A stretch of DNA of 64,000 nt from Candidatus Hydrothermales bacterium (GTDB taxonomy: Bacteria > Hydrothermota > Hydrothermia > Hydrothermales > JAJRUZ01), in contig JBCNVI010000001.1 in the NCBI GenBank assembly GCA_039630235.1, positions 16,065 through 80,064 of the forward strand. The letters run 5' to 3'. The notes below the pieces were generated by a model. It worked only from the letters and a program-made list of their open reading frames with translations. It did no database searches and was not told the DNA's origin. Shown in pieces: positions 35,432 to 43,608 of the stretch (position 1 is its first letter; the number at the start of each line of letters is the position of its first letter). The position numbers and the translations under genes were made by a program.

Positions 35432-36705
35432 TTTTAACTTTATTAAAATTTTTAATATTAGGAGCCTGGGGTATGCCAGGCTCTTTTATGTTATATTCGC
35501 CCTCTGCTAAATCCTTTGCCTTAGGTTCAGCATATACAGCCTTTGTTGGCGACCCTGCCTCTATATACTTCAATCCCTCAGGAATTGCTGAATCAAATCC
35601 ACAGGAAATTCAATTTTCTCAAAGTTTTTTACCCTTAGGAGGTAATTACGGATGGATAGGATATGTAAGACCAACGAAAAAAATAGGTAACTTTGGTTGT
35701 GGTTTTTTATTCATGAATTCAGGTAAAACAAAAATCACTGATCCTGAGAATAAGTTTGGAGGAAATTTTGTGCATTTTGAATCAGCACTTTTTTTAACTT
35801 ATGCGAGAGAATTTTCAAATTATTTTGATTTTGGATTTTCTTACAAGTTACTTTATAAATCAATATCAAGATTTTCTTCAGTGGGTCATGCATTTGATCT
35901 AGGTTTTATTTTCCTTCCACAAAATGTATTAAAAATAGGGGTATCCTTCTTAAATTTACTTAATGTCCCTTATAAATTAATAGAAGAATCAGAAAAAATT
36001 CCATTGACAATAAGAGCAGGAGCACTATCAAGCTTTTTTGAGGGAAAATTCAATTTACTCTTAGATTTTTACAGTGTAAACGAATGGAATGAAAACCATT
36101 ACTCTTTAGGAGTTGAGTATACTCCAATTGATGTTTTCTCTGTAAGAATAGGGATAACTAAATACAGTTTCACAGCTGGATCCGGAGTTTACCTTAAACT
36201 TCCGGGTAAAAAAATAGGAATTGATGTGGGAGGTTCTTATCACTATGAGAGCAATAATTTATTTCCCTTTACTGGTTTTATTACTTTATATTTCCAATTT
36301 GCCGGATTTAGAGTAGAAGTGACCCCCCACACAAGAGTTTTTTCTCCAAGATCCCCAGAGAATAACATACTAAGGATTGATCTTTTTACTCAGGCAAAAA
36401 AAGAAGTTGAAAGATGGCAATTTTTAATAAAGGACTATAAAGGTGAAGTTAAAAAGGTTTATAAGGATTTTGGGGAGACACCTAGAGAAATTTTATGGGA
36501 CGGAAGAGACGACCTTGGTATACTAGTTCAAGATGGCCTTTATTATTATGAATTTCGAGTTGTTCAAAAAGATGGTAGTGTACTAATAGATACGGGTTTT
36601 CTTGCTGAAGTAAGGACCATAGGACCAAAAGGCGAGATTTTCTATAGAGAAAAGGTGGAAAAAGAAGAAGTTGAGGAAGAAAAAAAGGAGGAAGAAGTAA
36701 AATGA
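35425..36705 (+). CDS. PorV/PorQ-like (UPF0164) outer-membrane barrel protein with FlgD-Ig-like extension
   Basis: This 426-residue protein opens with a signal-like stretch, then MPGSFMLYSPSAKSFALGSA, FVGDPASIYFNPSGIAE and SFLPLGGNYGW. This pattern is typical of the PorV/UPF0164 group of outer-membrane barrels. Alternating strands continue to residue ~310. A FlgD-Ig-like part with EILWDGRDDLGILVQDGLYYYE follows, and then a Glu/Lys-rich tail. PorV works with the type IX secretion system in Bacteroidetes; whether it does so here is not shown. The acidic tail codons (AAGGAGGAAG) double as the ribosome site of the next gene. Confidence 0.8.
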   Translation: MVILTLLKFLILGAWGMPGSFMLYSPSAKSFALGSAYTAFVGDPASIYFNPSGIAESNPQEIQFSQSFLPLGGNYGWIGYVRPTKKIGNFGCGFLFMNSGKTKITDPENKFGGNFVHFESALFLTYAREFSNYFDFGFSYKLLYKSISRFSSVGHAFDLGFIFLPQNVLKIGVSFLNLLNVPYKLIEESEKIPLTIRAGALSSFFEGKFNLLLDFYSVNEWNENHYSLGVEYTPIDVFSVRIGITKYSFTAGSGVYLKLPGKKIGIDVGGSYHYESNNLFPFTGFITLYFQFAGFRVEVTPHTRVFSPRSPENNILRIDLFTQAKKEVERWQFLIKDYKGEVKKVYKDFGETPREILWDGRDDLGILVQDGLYYYEFRVVQKDGSVLIDTGFLAEVRTIGPKGEIFYREKVEKEEVEEEKKEEEVK

Positions 36706-39488
36706 TTTATCTCTTTTTTATAGGTATTTTATTTTCACCGCAAGAAATTAAATTGATCGAGGATGCAGAACTTGTATTCCGTGAGGGACTTTACGAAGAG
36801 GCTATTAGTCTTTACAATAGGGCGCTTAAAACAAATTTAAGCAAAGAGATGAAAAACGAAATTCTCTATAGGATAGGGGAGTGTTACTTTAACATGGGAG
36901 AGTATGAAAAGGCTTTAAAAGTTTTTGAGGATTTAGAGTCTAAGACTCATAAAACTTACCTTTATCCAGAAGTTCTTTATGCATTAGGTGTGGTTCACTT
37001 AGCCCTTAATCACCATGATAAAGCTAAATTCTATTTAGTTGAAAAAATAAAAGAGTTTCCCTCTTATGCAAATGATATAAGGATAAATGAGGGTCAGGGG
37101 ATTTATTATTTTACTCAGACAATATATGAGAGTAGTTATGAAAAATTAAAAAATGCAATTTCAGGGGTTGGTATTTTTTATAAGGCTTTGGCTCTTGCAA
37201 GGCTTAAAAGACCAGTTGAGGCTTTAAGAGAATTTAAAAGAGTTCAGATGCTTTATCCTCTTACACCCCTTGCAGAGTATGCAGCTTATGAATCAGCAGA
37301 AGCTCTTTTTATTAATAACGACTTTACTGGAGCTTTAAGTTTATACCAGAAATTCATAGAACAATTTGGTACTTCCTCCCTTGTTGATTATGCGAAATAC
37401 AAAATAGGAGTTTGCTATCTTCACCTTGGCTTACCATCTCAGGCACTAACATATTTTAACGCTCTACTTGGACATCCCGATGAAATCTTAGTTTCTCATT
37501 CATATTTGATGGGTGGGATAGCATTAAGAGAAATGGGGGACTATGAAAAATCAATTAAATTTCTTTTAAAATCAGCTTTTGATTTTCCTCACGTAGGTTC
37601 TGCTCCTTTGGCTCATATAGAACTTGGAAAAACATACATTTTAACTGGAGATCAGGAAGGAGCTTTAATAGTTTTTAAGCAACTTTCAAATACCTATGTA
37701 ACTGGTGAATTTGCAGGGATAGGTGATTATCTTGCCGCAAGTATTCTCTATAAAAATAAGAGAACATTAGAGGCACAGTTTCAACTGGAGAACCTCATAA
37801 AATATTATCCTAAATCTCATATAATCTTTGCAGCATACGTTTTACTTTTAAAATGTATGATTGATACAAGACAAACAAAAGAGGCAATACTAAGGGGTGA
37901 AGAATTTCTCAAAAGAGAAATTAATAGCTCCTATAGGGCAACCGAGAATGACCTGTCTCAAAGTTACAGAGAAAAGTGGATAAACAGAATAAAATTAATG
38001 TTAGCAGAGGCTTATTATCAAGAGGGAGACTTGCAAAATGCTATAAAATATTACGAAGAGTTGATCGAGAGTGGAGACTCTGATATTATGCCGGAGGTCT
38101 TCAACGGTCTTGGATGGAGCTATCTTGAAAGCGAAAGATTTGAGAGTGCCATTCAGAAATTTGATGTAGTAATTAGTTCCTATCAAAGGGATACATTTGC
38201 TCTTATATCTTCGATCTTTGGTAAAGCAGTTGCAATATACAACTCTTGTGCTTTTATAGCAGATCAATCTCAAAAAGAGGAAAGATTCAAAAATGCTGCC
38301 TTTACTTTCAAAGAAGTAGTGAGGCTTTATCCTTATAGTGAACTTGCACCTGCTGCTTTGTTTTATGCTGGAGATGCTTTTGCAAAGGCAAATCTTTATG
38401 GTAACGCAGTCCAAGAATGGGAAGCTGTTTTATCAGAATACCCTGCCACAGATTATGCAGGTTACGCAGCTTACTGGCTAGGTGATACTTACTTTAGGGC
38501 AGGAGAACTAGATAAAGCCGTATCTTATTTTAAAATTTTGCTTGAACAGTATCCAGAAAATAAGTTTGTAAAAGAAGGGTATCTAAGGTTAGCGTCAACC
38601 TATTACACTATGAAAGACTATGATAATGCGAGGGATATTATAAAGAAGTTTTTGTATTTATTTCCTGAAGACACCCTTGTAAAAGATGCGAAATCTCTCT
38701 TAGAGCAGGTTTACTATTTTAAACTTGAAAAGGAGCCGGAAAGGCTAGAGGAGTTTGCAAAGGAGTTTCCAGAAAGTGAACTTCTTGCACAGCAGCTCTA
38801 TAGAGAAGCAGTAAAACTTTATAACGAAAAAAAATACGATGAAGCAATTGAAAAGGCGAAAAAGGTAATACTTCTTTTTCCCTCTTCTATAAATGCACCA
38901 GAGGCACAAAAGGTTGTTGTCGCTTCATATGGTGCGTTAAACAACTTTAAGGCAATGGCTGAAGAGGCAGAAAAGTTTGTTCAATACTTTCCTAAACATG
39001 AGGAAGTACCTGTTATGTTAAAAGCTGAAGCACAAGGTTTAATACAAATAGAGGAATACGCTAAAGCAAACGAAGTACTAGATAGACTAATCTCAAATTA
39101 TTCTTCAAGTCCACAAGCTAAAGAAGGAATAATTCTTAAGGCTGAGGTTTTGTTAAATTTAGGGAAACTAAGAGAAAGCATTAAGATTTTAGAGGAGACT
39201 TCACCAACAGAAGAGTATGCCACAAGATATTATTATCTTTTAGGTGAAGCGTATAATAAGTTAGGTCAACCAGATAGGGCAATAAACTATTATTTATCCC
39301 TTTTAAAATTTGGAGATATAGATGATCCTTATAGAATAAGGGGACTATATACTCTTGCAAATCTTTATCAGTTAAAGGGTGATAATAAAAGTGCTGCGGC
39401 TATTTATGAAGCTATTGCTCAGATAACAACTGATCAAAATATAAAAAATGATGCCCTTTCAAGGGCAAGTATTTTGAAGGGTAAATGA
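36702..39488 (+). CDS. Large periplasmic TPR protein
   Basis: This 928-residue protein has a short signal-like N-terminus (IYLFFIGILFS) and more than a dozen TPR units through its whole length. Examples are YEEAISLYNRALKT near residue 30, EKALKVFEDLESKTH, DKAVSYFKILLEQYPENKF near 600 and PDRAINYYLSLLKF near 860. It resembles YbgF/CpoB- and BamD-type assembly factors in sequence pattern. It sits between the PorV-like gene (four-base overlap) and exbB (31-base gap), so a role linking outer-membrane proteins to the proton-driven complex is likely but inferred. Confidence 0.82.
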   Translation: MIYLFFIGILFSPQEIKLIEDAELVFREGLYEEAISLYNRALKTNLSKEMKNEILYRIGECYFNMGEYEKALKVFEDLESKTHKTYLYPEVLYALGVVHLALNHHDKAKFYLVEKIKEFPSYANDIRINEGQGIYYFTQTIYESSYEKLKNAISGVGIFYKALALARLKRPVEALREFKRVQMLYPLTPLAEYAAYESAEALFINNDFTGALSLYQKFIEQFGTSSLVDYAKYKIGVCYLHLGLPSQALTYFNALLGHPDEILVSHSYLMGGIALREMGDYEKSIKFLLKSAFDFPHVGSAPLAHIELGKTYILTGDQEGALIVFKQLSNTYVTGEFAGIGDYLAASILYKNKRTLEAQFQLENLIKYYPKSHIIFAAYVLLLKCMIDTRQTKEAILRGEEFLKREINSSYRATENDLSQSYREKWINRIKLMLAEAYYQEGDLQNAIKYYEELIESGDSDIMPEVFNGLGWSYLESERFESAIQKFDVVISSYQRDTFALISSIFGKAVAIYNSCAFIADQSQKEERFKNAAFTFKEVVRLYPYSELAPAALFYAGDAFAKANLYGNAVQEWEAVLSEYPATDYAGYAAYWLGDTYFRAGELDKAVSYFKILLEQYPENKFVKEGYLRLASTYYTMKDYDNARDIIKKFLYLFPEDTLVKDAKSLLEQVYYFKLEKEPERLEEFAKEFPESELLAQQLYREAVKLYNEKKYDEAIEKAKKVILLFPSSINAPEAQKVVVASYGALNNFKAMAEEAEKFVQYFPKHEEVPVMLKAEAQGLIQIEEYAKANEVLDRLISNYSSSPQAKEGIILKAEVLLNLGKLRESIKILEETSPTEEYATRYYYLLGEAYNKLGQPDRAINYYLSLLKFGDIDDPYRIRGLYTLANLYQLKGDNKSAAAIYEAIAQITTDQNIKNDALSRASILKGK

Positions 39489-39519
39489 GTTCTAATCTCT
39501 AAAAATCTGACGTTTAAAT

Positions 39520-40164
39520 ATGATATTGGGACAACCAATTTTAAAATTAGCTTTAAATCCTTTCATGCTTGTGCTTGAGATTTCCTCGATTTTTGCGTTA
39601 TGGGCAATTATCGATAGACTCATTGCCTATATGAAAATATCTGAAAAAGAAGAGCGAAAGATAATTGAGAGAACGAAGATTCTTATAGAAAAGGGAAGGT
39701 TCGAAGAATTAAAGGCCTTTTCTTCTGCTTTAAATAGACCTTTTGCCAAAATCGTAAATTTACTTGCAGAGAATATTCACTATCCAAAAGAGGTTTTAGA
39801 ATCTATTCTTGAGAGTGCTTTAATGCTGACGAGGCTTGAACTTGGAAAAAAATTGAATGTTCTTGGAACAATAAGTTATATTGCTCCTTTACTTGGACTT
39901 TTAGGAACAGTTGTGGGTATAATTCAGGCTTTTTATGCAGTTGCACAAAAGGGAGCTGCAGTTGGCCCTGAGGCAATGATGGAAGGTGTGGCAATTGCCC
40001 TTTTAACAACGGCTCTTGGAATTATGATTGCAGTTCCCTGCGCAATAATGTATAACTATTTTAGAAACAAGATAGACCATCTTATGGCTAGAATAGAAGT
40101 TTCAGCTGAGGAAATCATGAATTTTATGGTATATGTTAAAGAACAAAAAGAAAAGGTTCCATGA
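39520..40164 (+). CDS. exbB: ExbB/TolQ/MotA-type proton channel
   Basis: This 214-residue inner-membrane protein has membrane helices at about 15-35, 112-133 and 150-175. The MotA/TolQ/ExbB signature is present in LNVLGTISYIAPLLGLLGTVVG near residue 110 and GVAIALLTTALGIMIAVP near 155. With ExbD it uses the proton gradient to power envelope work. It is followed by two exbD genes and tonB, with four-base or zero spacing. No strong Shine-Dalgarno sequence precedes the ATG. Confidence 0.9.
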   Translation: MILGQPILKLALNPFMLVLEISSIFALWAIIDRLIAYMKISEKEERKIIERTKILIEKGRFEELKAFSSALNRPFAKIVNLLAENIHYPKEVLESILESALMLTRLELGKKLNVLGTISYIAPLLGLLGTVVGIIQAFYAVAQKGAAVGPEAMMEGVAIALLTTALGIMIAVPCAIMYNYFRNKIDHLMARIEVSAEEIMNFMVYVKEQKEKVP

Positions 40165-40583
40165 GGAAAAAAAGAAGAATATTAAGGGATACAGGGTTTG
40201 AAGTTGATTTAACTCCAGCTATAAGTGTTGCTCTTATTCTTGTTTTAATATTTGTAACTGGAGCAACACAAATTTTTCAGACCTGGTTAACTGTTACTTC
40301 CCCAAGAGTTAAAAAGGCACCTCAAGTAGTTGGCGAGGAACAAAAGACAGAATTTAAAGTTAACATTCATCTTTTATCAAACGGACAAATCCTATTAAAT
40401 GAAGAGTTAGTTGATCAAAAAAAACTTGATTCACTACTACCTGAGCTAATGTTAAGAAGTGCTACAGGACTTGTTTTAGTCAGTGCAGATTCTGAAGTGG
40501 AGCATGGGAAGGTTGTTGAAATAATAGATCTCGCAAAACAAAAAGGGGCAAGAGAGGTTGCTTTATTAAGGAGGGTAAAGTAA
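40161..40583 (+). CDS. exbD: ExbD/TolR-type protein (copy 1)
   Basis: This 140-residue protein has an N-terminal membrane helix (about 20-38) with the family start FEVDLTPAISVALILVLIF, in which the conserved Asp is present, and a periplasmic domain (NIHLLSNGQILLNEELVD and GLVLVSADSEVEHGKVVEII). It overlaps exbB by four bases. It is shorter in its periplasmic part than copy 2, and the pair probably forms a heterodimer in the channel. Confidence 0.87.
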   Translation: MRKKRRILRDTGFEVDLTPAISVALILVLIFVTGATQIFQTWLTVTSPRVKKAPQVVGEEQKTEFKVNIHLLSNGQILLNEELVDQKKLDSLLPELMLRSATGLVLVSADSEVEHGKVVEIIDLAKQKGAREVALLRRVK

Positions 40584-41018
40584 ATGAGCGATGATAGAGG
40601 TGAATTCGCAAAGGTTAACGTAACGCCCTTGACAGACGTTGCTTTTACTTTACTCATTACACTTATGCTTGTTACATCGTATCTTGCAATAAAACAGCCG
40701 CCTTTCAGGGTAATTTTGCCAGACGTAGAAACAGTTGAGCCAAGGGGAGCAGATGTTGTTACTCTTGACATAGATGAAAAAGGTGAAAATCTTGCAATAA
40801 ACGGGTATATTATAAAATGGGATCAATATATAAAGGCTTTAAAGGAGGAAGCAATAAAAGACCCATACAGGATGCTTCTTATAAGGGCAGACAAAGAAAC
40901 ACCACATGGTATTGTGATGAGAGTTCTTTCTGATATAAAAAAAATGAATTCAGAGTTAATTTTAGAAGATAAAGAAGGTTTCTCAAAAATTGCATTTGGG
41001 ACAAGAAAAAAAAGATGA
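40584..41018 (+). CDS. exbD: ExbD/TolR-type protein (copy 2)
   Basis: This 144-residue protein has the family start KVNVTPLTDVAFTLLITLML in its membrane helix, with the Asp expected to carry protons, and the periplasmic part LLIRADKETPHGIVMRVLSDIK. It starts directly after copy 1, with AAGGAGGG in the last codons of that gene. Two ExbD genes behind one exbB are known in several phyla. Confidence 0.88.
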   Translation: MSDDRGEFAKVNVTPLTDVAFTLLITLMLVTSYLAIKQPPFRVILPDVETVEPRGADVVTLDIDEKGENLAINGYIIKWDQYIKALKEEAIKDPYRMLLIRADKETPHGIVMRVLSDIKKMNSELILEDKEGFSKIAFGTRKKR

Positions 41019-42076
41019 AATTTTCGACATCAAAAGCTTATAAGTATGTATATAAAACTCCTAAATATTCGAATCATACAGGACTTATTACTTCTTTGGT
41101 AGTTCATGCACTAATTTTATTACTTCTACTTTTGAGACAAGGTATCTACACAGAAACTTCATCACTTTCAGTAACACTATTAGAAGAAGAAGTTAGAAGG
41201 AAAAAGTTAGAAGAAAAAAGAGAAACCGTAAAAAAAGAGGAGGAAAAAAGACCAGGTCCGGAAGTTAGGCATAAGCCTAATCTCTTTGCAGCAATTCAGA
41301 GAACAATAGAAAAACCGCCACCTATAACAAATATAAATATAAAACAAAAAATTGACATACCGAAAATAGAAATATCAAAGAATTTACCTATCGAACCTGC
41401 ACCAATTGTTCCTCTGAAAAACATCGAAATTAAATCTGTTACTGAAGATATAGGTCCTCAAGCAAGGATTGATATAAAATCTCTAAGCTTTGAAGAAACG
41501 GGAATAGGAGTAGATATAGTTGTCGGACAAGGAGTTCCTACATCAGAAATTCTTAAAAGACCAGCTTATAAACCAACTGTCGATATTTCTAGACAGGTTG
41601 CAGAAAGTGGCCTTGGGCAAGGTGGTCTTGCTCCATGGGGTCCTGGAGGTGGTAGTGGTGCCTCTGGTAGCCAAAGAGTAGAATTAAAAGTTAAAATGGA
41701 GGAACCACCGCCCCCGCCTCCAACTACCTTATCTTCTCCTTCTGTTACAGTTAGGCCTGAAACTAAAAAAAGAGAGAAAAAAATAGAGGTTGAAATTTCA
41801 GGTTCCATAGCTGGGAGGAAAATAATTACAAAAGTTTTGCCTTTTTATCCATCTTGGGCAGCAGAAAGAGGAGTTGAGGCTGTTATTACAGTAAAAATAG
41901 AAGTAGAACCGGATGGAACTGTGAGAAAAAATGTACTTGTTGTGGGAACAAGTGGTTATCCAAACTGGGACAATATTGTAAAAAATTCTGTCCTTGCTTG
42001 GAAATTTGAGGCATTACCTGGTGATAACAAGACGATACAATCAGGTTACATAACTTTTAGATTTATTCTTGAATGA
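41015..42076 (+). CDS. tonB: TonB-family energy-transducing protein
   Basis: This 353-residue protein has a membrane helix near residues 24-42, a long periplasmic linker with Lys/Glu and Pro stretches (PPPPP near residue 230) and a Gly-rich segment (about 200-220). It ends with a TonB C-terminal domain: IITKVLPFYPSWAAERGVEAV, VEPDGTVRKNVLVVGTSGYP and AWKFEALPG. Such proteins pass proton-driven force to the outer membrane. It overlaps copy 2 of exbD and the following OmpA-like gene by four bases each. Confidence 0.88.
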   Translation: MKFSTSKAYKYVYKTPKYSNHTGLITSLVVHALILLLLLLRQGIYTETSSLSVTLLEEEVRRKKLEEKRETVKKEEEKRPGPEVRHKPNLFAAIQRTIEKPPPITNINIKQKIDIPKIEISKNLPIEPAPIVPLKNIEIKSVTEDIGPQARIDIKSLSFEETGIGVDIVVGQGVPTSEILKRPAYKPTVDISRQVAESGLGQGGLAPWGPGGGSGASGSQRVELKVKMEEPPPPPPTTLSSPSVTVRPETKKREKKIEVEISGSIAGRKIITKVLPFYPSWAAERGVEAVITVKIEVEPDGTVRKNVLVVGTSGYPNWDNIVKNSVLAWKFEALPGDNKTIQSGYITFRFILE

Positions 42077-42948
42077 TTGAGAATATGAAGAATTTAATAA
42101 GTTTTAGTTTTCTTTTATTTCTTTTAAATTTATATTTGTCGGCACAGGAGTCCCAACCACCTCAGCAGGAAGTTGAAATTAAGGCTAAGTATAAAGGAAA
42201 AATCGAAGAAAGAAAACCGATATGGAAGCTTAACTTTGATCTTTTAGATGCTGCTTACGAGCAATTTAAAAGTAAGGGTTATATTTTTGATCAAAGATTT
42301 GGAAAAGGGAAAATAAAACCACCCTTACCTTCACTATCATCTGAAGAGCTTAGGAAACCCTGGCTTAGAAGTATTGTATTGGGTGAAGTTGGCATATTTT
42401 ATCCCTTTTATGGTCGAGATTTAAAGAAATGGAAGCTAACAATATTAGATGGAAAAGGCAAAATTTTTAGAGTTTTTTCTGGGGAAGATGAACCGCCCTC
42501 AAAGATAGTATGGGATGGAAGGAATGAAAAGGGCGAAGTTCTTGATGTGAGTCTGCCATATTTTTATACAGCAGAAGCAGAGGATGAAGCCGGGAATATT
42601 TCAAGGACACCAGAAAAGCCGATAAAGCTATCAGGTATACTTTGGCAAGATGGTGTTAACTTCATAATATCTGTTGATGGAAACGAAATTTTTGAAGAAA
42701 AATCAGATAAAATAAAAAAGGCTGAGCTACTTGAAGAGTCGCTAAGTATAATAAAAGAGAAGGCAAAAGTTAAGGTGGAAGTAATTGTTTACGGTCAAAA
42801 TCCAGAACTTACGAAGAAAAGATATGAGAATCTTGTAAAATACCTAAGAGAAAATTTAAAGATACCGAAAGGAAAAGTAATATACGTGGAGGGCTTTTTT
42901 AAGAGAACTGGTTACGAAACCTCAAGAGTAGATTTCAAAATCTTGTAA
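42073..42948 (+). CDS. Secreted protein with FlgD-Ig-like and degenerate OmpA-like domains
   Basis: This 291-residue protein has a signal peptide (residues ~5-25), a FlgD-Ig-like middle region with KIVWDGRNEKGEVL near residue 135 (the WDGR motif is also seen in the two FlgD-Ig genes upstream), and a C-terminal region resembling OmpA-type peptidoglycan-binding domains. In that region VIVYGQNPELTKKRYENLVKYL and GKVIYVEGFF match the OmpA helix-strand pattern, but the classic NxRALSVxxxL sequence is weak. Because tonB overlaps its start, it is likely the Pal-like partner of the complex. The OmpA part is tentative. Confidence 0.72.
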   Translation: MIENMKNLISFSFLLFLLNLYLSAQESQPPQQEVEIKAKYKGKIEERKPIWKLNFDLLDAAYEQFKSKGYIFDQRFGKGKIKPPLPSLSSEELRKPWLRSIVLGEVGIFYPFYGRDLKKWKLTILDGKGKIFRVFSGEDEPPSKIVWDGRNEKGEVLDVSLPYFYTAEAEDEAGNISRTPEKPIKLSGILWQDGVNFIISVDGNEIFEEKSDKIKKAELLEESLSIIKEKAKVKVEVIVYGQNPELTKKRYENLVKYLRENLKIPKGKVIYVEGFFKRTGYETSRVDFKIL

Positions 42949-42966
42949 AATTAAGGGCTTCTGCTG

Positions 42967-43554
42967 CTAAACCCTTTTTAAAATAATAAAGCCTCCTACA
43001 AGAAGAATAATAAATAAGATAGTTAAAAGGTTGAAGTATTTATCTATGAAATTTTTAATTTTTTCTCCGAAAATTTTAATGAGCAACGCTATAATGAAGA
43101 ATCTGGAGCTCCTTGAAATTAAAGAGGCTATAAGAAATATAAATATGTTAATTTTGAAGACACCGGCAGAAATTGTAAAAACCTTGTACGGAATAGGTGT
43201 AAAACCTGCTGTAAAAATCGCAAAAAAAGAATTTCTATGGTAAAGATCCGAGACCCTCTCAAAAGCACTAACAGAAAAAACATAATTAAAGAAGAATTCT
43301 TTTGTCAATTCCCAAAAGTAAAAACCAATTATATAACCGATTAATCCCCCAAGAACTGAACATATAGAACATAGAAAGGCAAAATATAGGGCTTTCTCCC
43401 TATTACCAAGGCTTAAAGCCATAAGTAGGGGATCAGGTGGAACTGGAAAAAAGATGGATTCAATAGATGAAAAAAAGCAAAGCGCAAAGGCTCCCTCCTT
43501 TTTGTATGCCCAACTTAAAACCCAATCATATAACCTCTTTGATAATCTAAACAT
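42967..43554 (-). CDS. YqaA/DedA-type membrane protein (VTT domain)
   Basis: This 195-residue protein has about five membrane segments and the SNARE-associated/VTT layout: SSIESIFFPVPPDPLLMALS near residue 28, then GGLIGYIIGF, FFAIFTAGFTPIPYKVFTISAGVF near 120 and the closing FFIIALLIKIFG. The PVPPDPLL and FTPIPYKVFTI motifs mark the YqaA subgroup. Family members are linked to phospholipid movement and membrane energetics. It is a single gene that begins divergently from uvrA. Confidence 0.85.
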   Translation of the reverse strand: MFRLSKRLYDWVLSWAYKKEGAFALCFFSSIESIFFPVPPDPLLMALSLGNREKALYFAFLCSICSVLGGLIGYIIGFYFWELTKEFFFNYVFSVSAFERVSDLYHRNSFFAIFTAGFTPIPYKVFTISAGVFKINIFIFLIASLISRSSRFFIIALLIKIFGEKIKNFIDKYFNLLTILFIILLVGGFIILKRV

Positions 43555-43562
43555 TAGAAAGT

Positions 43563-43568
43563 ATTATA
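43563..43568 (-). promoter_or_regulatory. -10 box of the YqaA-type gene, leaderless spacing
   Basis: On the minus strand TATAAT (43568-43563) ends 8 bases before the ATG at 43554. The expected -35 position holds only TTTTAA, so the -35 is weak. Confidence 0.5.
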
Positions 43569-43608
43569 ACTTATATAATGAATTTTTTAAAATAAAGACA
43601 AAATTTTA

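Noticed and set aside
35425-36705. Full type IX secretion system around the PorV-like gene
   Set aside because: No SprA, PorK/L/M/N or GldM-like gene is visible in the window, so only the PorV-like family is claimed.
38001-38414. 137-codon minus-strand frame inside the large TPR gene
   Set aside because: It lies fully inside a well-supported gene, has no start signal and shows no protein-like pattern.
42948-42980. AAGGG...CCCTTTTT hairpin after the OmpA-like gene
   Set aside because: The stem is only five base pairs with a 13-base loop, and its T-run falls in the end of the convergent gene. Not strong enough to list.
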